Assembly: GCA_028281885.1 (NCBI GenBank)
Contig: JANQJA010000004.1
Coordinates: forward strand, 1-46,539
Reading direction: 5' to 3'
DNA length: 46,539 nucleotides
From: Pseudomonadales bacterium
GTDB lineage: Bacteria; Pseudomonadota; Gammaproteobacteria; Pseudomonadales; Azotimanducaceae
The translations under genes were made by a program, and so were the position numbers. Shown here one piece after another: positions 36,284 to 44,503 of the stretch. Each line of letters starts with the position of its first letter. Position 1 is the stretch's first letter. The notes under the pieces are model-generated. The model was not told the origin of the DNA, ran no database searches, and saw only the letters and a list, made by a program, of their open reading frames with translations.

Positions 36284-37651
36284 TCATCGCGCCAGTGCCA
36301 CCTCGTCAACGCCAAAGGCTTTCGCATAGCAGGCATTCTTCCAGCTGCCCACGCTCGCGCCAATGTCCCTCGCAAACAGGCGGCCCTCGTTGATGGTGCC
36401 CGATGCCGTTGATCGCGCGCCGACGACCAGCGCCGGCAGCTCGACCCGAATTGGTGGCGTGCCATTCGCTCTCGCCAGTTCCACCAGCCGGTCGCGAACC
36501 TCCTGCTGATCATGGACTTCCGCATAGATTCGAAAGTGCTGATCAAAATCAATCATCACCGCGACCATGAGCCCCGCCAGCAGTCCGGCCAACGGATATC
36601 GCCAGCGCGATCTGAGCAACTCACCGACCACCGGTGTCGGAAAGAAGGCCATCACAGCAAATGTCATGAACACCTCGAACGGGGTAAAGACCCGACCTAC
36701 CCAGCTCGCCACGGGCGCAGCAACCAGCGATATCACAGACGCCACAGCCATGGCAGCGAACACCAGGGACGTCAGCAACTGACGACGAAACACAGGTGCG
36801 ATCGATGGCGACCAACAGATTCGCCACAAGATACCGAAACACAGATACGCTCCCAGCCAGGCCGGGTGCAGGTAATGAAAGATTCGCTCAACCGCCTGCA
36901 GGATGCGCTCAAAGGGGCTGTCCAGGTAACCAATCAGGTCAGCGCGCTCGTAATTGCCCGGCGCCAGGACCAGCAGCGCGGTACCGATCAGCCAACCGAC
37001 AAGTCCGGCCCACACCAGTTGGGACGAGCGACGACCCAGTCGCAGCTGCACGTTCATCACCAGCAGCCAAACGACAGCGACGGCGCCAGCAATGTTCTCG
37101 AGCCAGGCCCCGACGATTACACAGGCAACGCCAAACAGGGCGACAACAACGAGCCCCTGCGCTCGCCGTCTGTCCCAGATCACCTCATCGACGACCACCT
37201 TCATGATCCAGGCCGCCAGAACAACGCCCCAGAAATACTGGATCGCGCCGGTCTTCCACAGCACCAGCTCACCCAATCGGTGTGGCGTAAACCATAGCAA
37301 CGCCAGGTAGAGCACCAGCACCAATAACTGAACCGAAGGACGGAGCGGACCGGGCAATCGGACTGCCAGCAACACAGCGCCAATAAAAGCAAGTGCGTTC
37401 AGCAGGTTGAACAGGCTGAGCCCGGTGTCGCCCGACGAGAAGGCATAGTAGAGCGTCATCTGCACAGGGAAACGCCCGGTCCAGCTGAAGTACTCACCCC
37501 AGACGATGTTCAGGACGGAGATAAAATCAGCATCCAGCAACGATCGACAGTAATCATCGGCGAATCGGGGTACCACCTGATTGAGCTGGAACATCGCGAT
37601 GCCGACAATCGCCAGCACAACGATCACCGGGATATTCTCGTACCGCGCCAT
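36284..37651 (-). CDS. DUF6056-like polytopic membrane protein (GT-C glycosyltransferase-like)
   Basis: A 455-residue membrane protein with about ten helices. The first exposed segment has RFADDYCRSLLDADF and YFSWTGRFPVQMTLYYAF, where the paired Asp in a loop after helix 1 is typical of GT-C-fold glycosyltransferases and of the DUF6056 family. The last 100 residues are a soluble domain (from about 355) that contains DFDQHFRIYAEVHDQQ. Families like this modify lipopolysaccharide or O-antigen, but no such cluster is visible here. It lies opposite its neighbours, separating the dehydrogenase-like gene from the cyclic-nucleotide-binding gene. Confidence 0.68.
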   Translation of the reverse strand: MARYENIPVIVVLAIVGIAMFQLNQVVPRFADDYCRSLLDADFISVLNIVWGEYFSWTGRFPVQMTLYYAFSSGDTGLSLFNLLNALAFIGAVLLAVRLPGPLRPSVQLLVLVLYLALLWFTPHRLGELVLWKTGAIQYFWGVVLAAWIMKVVVDEVIWDRRRAQGLVVVALFGVACVIVGAWLENIAGAVAVVWLLVMNVQLRLGRRSSQLVWAGLVGWLIGTALLVLAPGNYERADLIGYLDSPFERILQAVERIFHYLHPAWLGAYLCFGILWRICWSPSIAPVFRRQLLTSLVFAAMAVASVISLVAAPVASWVGRVFTPFEVFMTFAVMAFFPTPVVGELLRSRWRYPLAGLLAGLMVAVMIDFDQHFRIYAEVHDQQEVRDRLVELARANGTPPIRVELPALVVGARSTASGTINEGRLFARDIGASVGSWKNACYAKAFGVDEVALAR

Positions 37652-37753
37652 CAGTTACCCGGGGCAATTTGAAGTCGGACAAGACTACCCGAATTACACC
37701 TGACGCGGGCAAAAAGCTGGCATAATGATCGCTTTCATCTGCAAGCAGTTGCC

Positions 37754-38179
37754 ATGCTCCTGACGATCGAGAAGGTGCTTATTCTCAAGTCGGTGAAGAT
37801 CTTCTCTTCGGTACCGGAAGCACAACTGGTCGATCTGGCAACCATCGTCGAATCCGTCGAGTACGATGCGGGCGAGCTGATCGTCAGCCAGGGCGACCTG
37901 GGCAACTCGATGTATATTGTCGCCAATGGCAAGGTCCGCATCTTCGAAGGCGACAAGGAACTGGGCCTGCTCGGTAGTCGGGCCGTTTTCGGCGAACTCG
38001 CTGCCCTCGATCCCGAGCCACGTGCCGCCTCGGTGGAAGCGGTCGAAGACTGCACGCTGCTGCGCCTGGACGGCGAGTCCCTGTACGACCTCATGTCTGG
38101 CAACAAGGAAGTCACTCGCGGTATTGTCCACGTATTGTGTGACTATGCCCGCCGCAACCTGGCACTGGCGGCGAAGTAG
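37754..38179 (+). CDS. Free-standing cyclic-nucleotide-binding domain protein
   Basis: A 141-residue CRP-type cyclic-nucleotide-binding domain without a DNA-binding helix-turn-helix. LKSVKIFSSVPEAQLVDLA opens the fold, the jelly roll follows with LIVSQGDLGNSMYIVANGKVRI, and the phosphate-binding cassette is VFGELAALDPEPRAASVEA, which keeps the Glu and Arg that contact the ribose and phosphate. It ends with a helix (GIVHVLCDYARRNLALAA). This is the domain that normally completes the nucleotide-transporter/HEAT proteins, one of which is encoded 2.8 kb upstream. No good ribosome site is visible at the start. Confidence 0.85.
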   Translation: MLLTIEKVLILKSVKIFSSVPEAQLVDLATIVESVEYDAGELIVSQGDLGNSMYIVANGKVRIFEGDKELGLLGSRAVFGELAALDPEPRAASVEAVEDCTLLRLDGESLYDLMSGNKEVTRGIVHVLCDYARRNLALAAK

Positions 38180-38228
38180 ACGAAGTAAAGGCAACAAGTA
38201 GCGACCGCATCCGCCGGAGGTTAACTGC

Positions 38229-40043
38229 ATGACCCGCATTATCGGCATTCTGCTTGCCGTCATCGTCGCGATCCCCGTTGTCCTGATCGCGGTATTGGCA
38301 TTACTGCTCGCCAACCCTGAGATCTATCGCGACCGTCTGTACGACGCCTTCACCGACGAAACCGGATTCGTGCTTGCCATCGACGGCGACATGCGCTGGC
38401 GTTACTTCCCACCGATCGCGCTTTCGATCAGTGACGTCACCATTCGCCCGGCAGGCAGCGACCAGCCACTCGCGTCGTTACAGTCAGCAGACATTGACCT
38501 TGACCTGTTGCCGCTGGTGTTTGGCAGTGACATCGCCATCAACGGCTTCAGTACCGACGGGGTGACGGTCAACCTGGAAGTGAATGAACGGGGTGAAGGC
38601 AACTGGGAAGTCACATCGCCATCTCCCGCCGCCGAAGACGAAACATCTGCGACAACCGACGAGACCGGCATGGACCTGGGACTCAACATTCAGGCCATCA
38701 ACGTCCTCAACACCACCGTCAACTACGTCGATCGATCCGCCGGCACCGACTACACCATCAATATTCCGGCGCTCGCACTGGGCGCGATTGATCTCGACAA
38801 GCCTGCACCGCTGGCGATCCAGCTCAACCTGCAGGACAACACCGCGGGCGTGGCGGTTGATATGCAAGGTGATGGCGAGATCACGATTGCCACCAGATTC
38901 TCACAAATCAGACTCGATGACTTTGCGGTCAGTAAACGCGTCGTGATGCCGGGAATGAATGCGATCGTCGCCAACGTCACCGCAAGCGGATCCTATGATG
39001 TGGCAAAGAGCCACGCCGATCTGTCATGGAGCGGATCAATCGACGACATCCAGGCGAGCGGGACCACACAGATCACCATCGGTGACCTGGTCGACCTGGA
39101 CTTCGACCTCACCCTTGACCAGGTCAATCTCAACACCTACATGACAAGTGGCGAGCCATCCGGAGAGGCGACCGCAGTAGCACCAGAAGACGTCGACGTG
39201 CTGCCGCTGGAAACGCTCCGGGCACTGACCATCGATGGCAAGCTCGGCATCGGCAGGCTGATCTATGACACCTGGTCCTTTTCCGACGTCGGCGTCAGCG
39301 TCAAACACGCCAACAACCGGCTCAACACCGAAGCCGGACTGTCGGGCCTGGGCGGTGCGATCAATCTCCACTTCAACGCGAATACGGGCGGCAACGGTTC
39401 AGGACAAACGCGACTATCGGCAAGCGGACTCGATGTCACCGAACTCAGCGGGTTCGAGTGGATCACTGGCAAGATCAACGTCGACTCCAACACCACCTTT
39501 TCCGGCCACCGGCTGAGCCAGATCCTGAACACCCTGAACGGCCCAACCAGTTTTGAAATTCAGGACGGCGTGCTCGACGTTCGCCCGATCAAGCGGATCG
39601 CCATCTTCGTCGATTCGATTCGAGGCGAAACATCCCGCGTCGCCAGCTGGCCGGATCAGATGCCATTCCAGCAGATGACCGGCAGCCACCAGTTCAACAA
39701 CGGCACCGCCACCGGCCAGCAACTGGAGTTCACCCTGGAAACGCTGTCCGGCAACGCTTCCGGTGGTTTCGACTACCTTGCCAATCAGCTGAACTATGAC
39801 ATTCGCCTGCGACTGCTGCGCAATGAAGGTCCGTTCAGCGTCGGCCCGGCACTCGCCCGCATCGAGTGGCCGCTCCACTGTGAGGGCGCCCTGGATGCCA
39901 CGGCAATGGAACTTTGCCTCCCCGACAACGACGCCATTCGCAAGCTGCTCGGCGACGTCGCGAAACAGGAAGTCCAGCGTCGGGTCGAGGATAAAATCAA
40001 GGACAAGGTGAAGGACGCGCTGCGGGGATTCCTGAATCGCTGA
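38229..40043 (+). CDS. AsmA family protein
   Basis: A 604-residue inner-membrane-anchored protein with a long periplasmic part. The N-terminal helix ([19 protein letters not shown]) is followed by an AsmA domain: [30 protein letters not shown] (in part [18 protein letters not shown]) and further beta-rich segments such as [14 protein letters not shown], and a C-terminal AsmA_2 portion near [16 protein letters not shown]. AsmA-like proteins take part in lipid transport to the outer membrane. GGAGG lies eight bases before the start. Its stop overlaps the mutY start (TGATG), so asmA, mutY and yggX are co-transcribed. Confidence 0.9.
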   Translation: MTRIIGILLAVIVAIPVVLIAVLALLLANPEIYRDRLYDAFTDETGFVLAIDGDMRWRYFPPIALSISDVTIRPAGSDQPLASLQSADIDLDLLPLVFGSDIAINGFSTDGVTVNLEVNERGEGNWEVTSPSPAAEDETSATTDETGMDLGLNIQAINVLNTTVNYVDRSAGTDYTINIPALALGAIDLDKPAPLAIQLNLQDNTAGVAVDMQGDGEITIATRFSQIRLDDFAVSKRVVMPGMNAIVANVTASGSYDVAKSHADLSWSGSIDDIQASGTTQITIGDLVDLDFDLTLDQVNLNTYMTSGEPSGEATAVAPEDVDVLPLETLRALTIDGKLGIGRLIYDTWSFSDVGVSVKHANNRLNTEAGLSGLGGAINLHFNANTGGNGSGQTRLSASGLDVTELSGFEWITGKINVDSNTTFSGHRLSQILNTLNGPTSFEIQDGVLDVRPIKRIAIFVDSIRGETSRVASWPDQMPFQQMTGSHQFNNGTATGQQLEFTLETLSGNASGGFDYLANQLNYDIRLRLLRNEGPFSVGPALARIEWPLHCEGALDATAMELCLPDNDAIRKLLGDVAKQEVQRRVEDKIKDKVKDALRGFLNR

Positions 40044-41083
40044 TGGGTGATTTCAGCGACAAACTATTGACCTGGTTTGATCAGCACGGCCGCAAAACCC
40101 TGCCCTGGCAACAGGACTTCTCGCCTTACCGCGTCTGGGTCTCCGAGATCATGTTGCAGCAGACTCAGGTCACCACCGTCATCCCCTACTTTGAACGATT
40201 TATGCAACGCTTCCCCACGGTTGAGTCGTTAGCACAGGCCAAACTGGACGAAGTGCTGCACCTGTGGACCGGGCTTGGCTACTACGCCCGCGCACGAAAC
40301 CTGCACAAAACGGCGCAGATCGTGACGGAAGCACACCAGGGTTGTTTTCCGGCCACCGTCGAAGCGCTCACTGCCCTACCCGGCATTGGCCGCTCGACTG
40401 CAGGCGCGATTGTCTCCATTGCCGGCGGCGGCCGCGCACCGATTCTCGATGGCAATGTGAAACGGGTGCTCGCCCGCTGCTTTGGTATTGACGGCTGGCC
40501 CGGACAGACCGCAGTCGCGAAAGCACTCTGGGCCAAAGCTGAGGCGCTCACGCCAACAAAGCGAGTCGCCGACTACACGCAAGCCATCATGGATCTGGGC
40601 GCCACCGTGTGTGTTCGCTCGTCACCGGTGTGCAGTGCCTGTCCGTTCGCTAACGAGTGTGTTGCACACAGCGAGGGCCTGATTGATGAACTCCCCGGCA
40701 GGAAACCAAAAAGGGCAACGCCCGTAAAACAGACCACGATGCTGGTGGTCGAAAACGACGACCATGAAGTGTTGCTGAAGAAGCGACCGACCGATGGCCT
40801 CTGGGGCGGACTCTGGCACTTCCCGGAATGCGACGAAGACGCTATCGAGGAAACCCTGGCCAACCTGGGATTCGAGTCACCGGCATCGGTCACGCGACTC
40901 GAGCCGTTCCGCCATACCTTTACCCACTTCCATTTGGATATCACACCGGTCCGCGTTAGGGTTGAGCACGCACTGAATGCGATCGGTGAGCCAGACCAAC
41001 TCTGGTACTCGACGACCGAACCGGCCAACATTGGCCTGACCCGTCCCGTGGTCCACCTGCTCGATCTGTTGGAGACTCCATGA
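40043..41083 (+). CDS. mutY: A/G-specific adenine DNA glycosylase MutY
   Basis: Removes adenine mispaired with 8-oxoguanine. The N-terminal helix-hairpin-helix glycosylase contains [13 protein letters not shown] with catalytic Glu35, [18 protein letters not shown] and Asp136 in [12 protein letters not shown]. The iron-sulfur cluster is Cys190-X6-Cys197-X2-Cys200-X5-Cys206. The C-terminal Nudix-like 8-oxoguanine-recognition domain starts about residue 230 ([19 protein letters not shown]). Length (346) is normal. It overlaps asmA by one base and yggX by four. The mutY-yggX pair is conserved in gammaproteobacteria. Confidence 0.97.
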   Translation: MGDFSDKLLTWFDQHGRKTLPWQQDFSPYRVWVSEIMLQQTQVTTVIPYFERFMQRFPTVESLAQAKLDEVLHLWTGLGYYARARNLHKTAQIVTEAHQGCFPATVEALTALPGIGRSTAGAIVSIAGGGRAPILDGNVKRVLARCFGIDGWPGQTAVAKALWAKAEALTPTKRVADYTQAIMDLGATVCVRSSPVCSACPFANECVAHSEGLIDELPGRKPKRATPVKQTTMLVVENDDHEVLLKKRPTDGLWGGLWHFPECDEDAIEETLANLGFESPASVTRLEPFRHTFTHFHLDITPVRVRVEHALNAIGEPDQLWYSTTEPANIGLTRPVVHLLDLLETP

Positions 41084-41352
41084 GCCGCACTGTGAACTGT
41101 TCGAGATACAAAAAGGAACTGCCGGGGCTTGAAGCGCCGCCCTTTCCAGGACCCCGTGGCCAGGAAGTATTTGAATCCACCTCCGCCCAGGCCTGGACAG
41201 AATGGCAGGACCTGCAAACCATGCTCATCAATGAGAAGAACCTCAACATGATGGACAAGGAAGACCGCCGCTACATCAACGATCAGCGGGACAAGTTCCT
41301 TGCTGGCGAGCCCGTTGACCGCGCTGAAGGCTACGTCCCGAAACAGCCCTGA
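41080..41352 (+). CDS. yggX: Fe(2+)-trafficking protein YggX
   Basis: A 90-residue protein linked to protection of iron-sulfur clusters and to iron handling under oxidative stress. The family signature is [18 protein letters not shown] with Cys7, followed by [35 protein letters not shown] and the C-terminal EGYVPK. It overlaps the mutY stop codon (ATGA), as in E. coli. A weak 8-bp hairpin (CCTGATTG/CAATCGGG, 41348-41367) spans its stop codon and may help end the transcript. Confidence 0.97.
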   Translation: MSRTVNCSRYKKELPGLEAPPFPGPRGQEVFESTSAQAWTEWQDLQTMLINEKNLNMMDKEDRRYINDQRDKFLAGEPVDRAEGYVPKQP

Positions 41353-41465
41353 TTGTTTCCAATCGGGAATATATTAGTTGCGAATGATTCCCTGTTTACC
41401 CTTGAAATTTGGGAGTTAAATACTCCCTGCGTTCACACCAGAGGCGCAACCGACGTGGGGGTAAC

Positions 41466-41624
41466 ATGACAATGGCCGAAATCCAGCCTGTACAGGCACT
41501 CAAAACCGAGACGGATATGGGTGAGCTCAAGCGCCCACTGCAACACGAGCCCGTCGAAGAAAAGATCTCCGAATGGGAACGTGCCCGGATGACCAGTAAA
41601 ACCTGGTCGATGGAACAGGACTAA
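41466..41624 (+). CDS. Small hypothetical protein (52 residues)
   Basis: I do not recognise a family. The product (MTMAEIQPVQALKTE start) is very hydrophilic and acidic, with a KRPLQHEPVEEKISEWERARM stretch (in part PVEEKISEWERARM) that should form a helix, and no Cys, signal peptide or membrane segment. GGGGGT lies three bases before the ATG, and a good terminator follows 17 bases after the stop, which supports a real transcription unit. A 6-bp inverted repeat (GGGAGT/ACTCCC, 41411-41427) lies in the leader and could be an operator or an RNA hairpin. It might be a regulator or a stress peptide; no evidence picks one. Confidence 0.62.
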   Translation: MTMAEIQPVQALKTETDMGELKRPLQHEPVEEKISEWERARMTSKTWSMEQD

Positions 41625-41640
41625 ACTCTTTCCTTAGGTT

Positions 41641-41671
41641 GCGGGGGTGCCTTCACCCCTGCTCTTTTTTT
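41641..41671 (+). terminator. Rho-independent terminator after the small gene
   Basis: GCGGGGGTG and CACCCCTGC (one G-T pair) form a stem with loop CCTT, followed by CTCTTTTTTT. It ends the transcript of the small gene at 41466 and lies 125 bases before tRNA-Phe. Confidence 0.87.
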
Positions 41672-41798
41672 CTCCCTACGAAACACTAGTTGCGGCGTGT
41701 TTGCAACGCCCGCACCCGCTTGACTCACCCAACGAGCTTCGATTTAATGGCGCCTCTTTTTTGCGTCGGCATCGAATATCCTCGCCGACGACCTCACT

Positions 41799-41858
<60 letters not shown>

Positions 41859-41874
<16 letters not shown>

Positions 41875-41933
41875 TCTAAACCTTGGAGTGCTTTGTAGGT
41901 CTCTGAAGTCTCACGAGTTTCTCGTTGGGCGAA
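41859..41933 (+). repeat. 75-bp inverted repeat, left copy
   Basis: Matches 46386-46460 perfectly when that copy is reverse-complemented. The outer 16 bases are the tRNA-Phe 3' end including CCA; the inner 59 bases extend into the island and end 17 bases before the integrase start. It contains a small internal palindrome (ACGAGTTTCTCGT) and a repeated GTCTC, which could be integrase-binding sites. Confidence 0.96.
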
Positions 41934-41950
41934 CTTCGGAGGAGACAAAG

Positions 41951-43108
41951 TTGAAGACAAAACACCCACGCTACACATTTCTGAAGAACGGAATCTACTA
42001 CTTCAGTCGGTTGATTCCTGCAGATCTTGAACACCTATATGCGTCGAAGAGATACGTAAAATCCTTGCGGACGAAATCACGGCGTGCAGCAAAAAAATCA
42101 GCAGAAATCATCTCGGCTCGGCTCGATGAGAACTGGCTCAGGTTGAGGATGTGCTCAAAGGATCTGCCAGAGCTGAAGCCGCGAGCAGAAATGCCAGTTC
42201 AAGCAAACTATATCCGAGCGGCACCTACGATCACGGAATGTCTTGAACAGTATTTGGATGTAAAGGGTGTAAATCGGCCTCAGACATTCTTTACTGGGGC
42301 AACTCGAAATATTGGATACCTAGTGTCCGCCGTTGGCGATCGCCCTCTAACGAGCTATACGGTGGCTGACGCAGTACTACTTCGTGACAGTTTGCTGGAG
42401 AGGTCACTTAGCAGCGCAAGTACTCGGCGAGTCTTCGGCAGCATTTGTGCTGTAGTGGGATTTGCTGTCAGAGAGAATGGACTGGATCTGGAGAATCCTT
42501 TCTCTCGAATCTATCTCCCACCTGAAACCACCAAGCGACGACAACCACTAAACACGATAGAGATTCTTCAACTACAGCAACGCTGTATGGTTGTTGACGA
42601 CGAGATACGAAGACTGATTGCGCTCATCAGCGACACCGGGCTACGTCTGGCTGAAGCGGTCGGCCTCAAAAGAGAAGATTTGGTTGTTGGGTCAGGTATC
42701 CCTCACATTATCGTAAGACAACACGCTCACCGGCGGCTAAAGACAACTTCAAGCGCCAGAAGCATACCTCTTGTAGGTTGTTCTTTTTGGGCAGCGTCGC
42801 GAATAAATGAGCAAGGCAGCGAATTCTGTTTTCCTAAGTACTCCAACGCTATGGGGACATCTTCCAACACTGCGAGTGCCACCGCGAACAAATGGTTGAA
42901 AAAAGAACTCGGGCCTGAATTTGTGGTTCACGGTTTAAGACACAGTTTCCGAGATCGCCTGAGAAACGTCGGAGCGCCTACCGAACTGATCGACCAGCTA
43001 GGCGGATGGTCCAGACATACCATCGGCAGTAGCTATGGCGAAGGCTACCATCTATCTAGCGCAATGACTTTCATGCAGCAGATAGTGCTAGCAACGGCGG
43101 AGGGATGA
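41951..43108 (+). CDS. Tyrosine recombinase/integrase
   Basis: Site-specific recombinase of 385 residues. The N-terminus (HPRYTFLKNGIYYFSRLIPADL) is the arm/core-binding module seen in many island integrases. The catalytic set is complete: Arg232 (SDTGLRLAEAVGL), Lys264 (RRLKTTSSARSIPL), His327 and Arg330 (HGLRHSFRDRL), Trp353 (GGWSRHT) and the nucleophile Tyr362 (SSYGEGY). The start is a TTG with GGAGGAG six bases upstream, just outside the repeat; a GTG at 41888 would lie inside the repeat and lacks such a site. First gene of the island and same direction as the rest. Confidence 0.93.
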   Translation: MKTKHPRYTFLKNGIYYFSRLIPADLEHLYASKRYVKSLRTKSRRAAKKSAEIISARLDENWLRLRMCSKDLPELKPRAEMPVQANYIRAAPTITECLEQYLDVKGVNRPQTFFTGATRNIGYLVSAVGDRPLTSYTVADAVLLRDSLLERSLSSASTRRVFGSICAVVGFAVRENGLDLENPFSRIYLPPETTKRRQPLNTIEILQLQQRCMVVDDEIRRLIALISDTGLRLAEAVGLKREDLVVGSGIPHIIVRQHAHRRLKTTSSARSIPLVGCSFWAASRINEQGSEFCFPKYSNAMGTSSNTASATANKWLKKELGPEFVVHGLRHSFRDRLRNVGAPTELIDQLGGWSRHTIGSSYGEGYHLSSAMTFMQQIVLATAEG

Positions 43109-43182
43109 ACATTTTTTGAGCAGACCTTTCCTTGGACACCATGAGAGTCTAAGATCTCAGCGAGCCATCAGTTTCGCTGAAT

Positions 43183-43470
43183 ATGGACGTTCTCAAAGTA
43201 GCGGTTCACACCGGTTCCATTGCCACAGTCGCCTTAGTCATTATCTGGCTGATAGTAGATAAGCTCGTAACGCCGGCGCTTCTCGACAACATTTCAACTC
43301 AAGTGCAGATAGCGCTAATTGCAGGACTTGTCTGCCTTGTCGTTGTGATTGCAATCATTGCGCATTTAGCCCGCAATAGAACAGACGGCAAGAACCCGAC
43401 TACAGTCGTAACAAAGAATGATGTGCGTGGGGACCTCGTGGTCGGCAACAAGAACTCAGTCAAAAGATGA
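43183..43470 (+). CDS. Two-helix membrane protein, putative effector of the ABC-3C-like operon
   Basis: A 95-residue protein with two hydrophobic segments (IATVALVIIWLIV and IALIAGLVCLVVVIAIIAHL) and a C-terminal tail ending KNDVRGDLVVGNKNSVKR. That tail matches a short motif at the start of the next protein (DGDLVNGPK). A membrane component with this tail would be the effector that acts at the membrane in ABC-3C systems; that is inference. I do not recognise a named family. There is no clear ribosome site at the ATG. Its stop codon overlaps the next start by four bases. Confidence 0.65.
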   Translation: MDVLKVAVHTGSIATVALVIIWLIVDKLVTPALLDNISTQVQIALIAGLVCLVVVIAIIAHLARNRTDGKNPTTVVTKNDVRGDLVVGNKNSVKR

Positions 43471-44003
43471 GCAACGATATCCATGACAATCAATTCGATG
43501 GAGATCTTGTTAATGGCCCAAAGTACGTCGTTGAACAAGCCACCAATCTCGAAAACGCACTTAAGGGAGTTGCGGCGGCATCACAGTCTGACCTAGCCGA
43601 TTTCAGCAAGAACATATTTAGTGTACTAGAAGCCTCCGAGGACACACCTATAGGACTAGAAGCGAAGCTGAATCAGGCTGGCCGATCAAATGAAGTTGAA
43701 ATCGGAATAGAACTTAAGAATCGATTCGATCGTATTCTGTCGAAGCATACTCTCAGTCCATCAAAGCTCTCCGTTTACGCACACTCTTTGGATTTCATCC
43801 TCACCGTATACCGACACCACATCATGCCAATGATTGAAGAGGAGCGGCCCCAAGCTGAGATCGACAGTGAGATTCATTCGCTGATTATTGACAATCTCTA
43901 TCGAGTGTTACCCCAATATGACATTCATGCGACCACCGAATTGATCGCCGGTATGGTCTATGCGCTTGGCGGCGCCTGTCGACTGCGATGGCATAAGGAA
44001 TGA
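43467..44003 (+). CDS. ABC-three-component system C-terminal-domain-like protein
   Basis: A 178-residue protein. After an N-terminal DNQFDGDLVNGPKYV motif there are helical segments, and the C-terminal region matches the pattern of the ABC-3C C-terminal domain: IMPMIEEERPQAEIDSEIHS, then LIIDNLYRVLP, then TELIAGMVYALGGACRLRWH. In such systems this domain is normally attached to the effector; here the effector-like membrane helices are on the preceding gene, which overlaps this one. It is the third, non-ATPase, component of the predicted complex. The family assignment is by recalled pattern, so moderately sure. Confidence 0.68.
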   Translation: MSNDIHDNQFDGDLVNGPKYVVEQATNLENALKGVAAASQSDLADFSKNIFSVLEASEDTPIGLEAKLNQAGRSNEVEIGIELKNRFDRILSKHTLSPSKLSVYAHSLDFILTVYRHHIMPMIEEERPQAEIDSEIHSLIIDNLYRVLPQYDIHATTELIAGMVYALGGACRLRWHKE

Positions 44004-44503
44004 TTTCCTATCATCCAATCTATGACGTAAATCACTGCGCTTACCGATTGATAGGGACTCTCGTTAACTCCAATGTAGAGAGCTACGAGTGGCAACAGCT
44101 TCGCTTATTGGATTTCTATCTGGTCTTTCCTCATCTGTTAAAGACGATTTCGCCTTGGCCCAGAGAGATTTCCCAACATCGACGCTTAGCTCACACGATA
44201 CCGTCGCCATACGAGATCGTTCAGAACCCACGACGAATCGCTTTTGACGCACTGACGATCCAGAATCAAGCCGCGCGCGTCGTGCTTGCCAAAGGCATCT
44301 TTGACGTCGATGCGTTCTTGGACTCAAAGACTGCGACTCTCGGAAGCGTACCAACTGAGATCCGAGATCATCTATTGGCCGAACCTCTCTTTAACAATGA
44401 GACATTCGACGTGATTGCAAACCAGCTCCCCAAGGTCCGTTTTCGCGGACGCTCAGGCCTTCGTGAACGATCTGGACTGATGGAGTTTCGATACGACCAA
44501 TGA
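44000..44503 (+). CDS. ABC-three-component system middle-component-like protein
   Basis: A 167-residue protein with ISYHPIYDVNHCAYRLIGTL at the N-terminus and WQQLRLLDFYLVFPHLLKTI following. This is the pattern of ABC-3C middle components, which bridge the ATPase and the effector. The rest is helical and basic toward the end (KVRFRGRSGLRERSGLMEF), and may touch DNA or the ATPase. No catalytic motif is visible. It overlaps both neighbours by ATGA, so translation is coupled in order. Which of the several middle-component types it is I cannot fix. Confidence 0.66.
   Translation: MISYHPIYDVNHCAYRLIGTLVNSNVESYEWQQLRLLDFYLVFPHLLKTISPWPREISQHRRLAHTIPSPYEIVQNPRRIAFDALTIQNQAARVVLAKGIFDVDAFLDSKTATLGSVPTEIRDHLLAEPLFNNETFDVIANQLPKVRFRGRSGLRERSGLMEFRYDQ

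Noticed and set aside
41888..43108. Longer integrase start at GTG 41888
   Set aside because: It lies within the repeat, has no ribosome site, and would add residues not seen in related integrases; TTG at 41951 has GGAGGAG six bases upstream.
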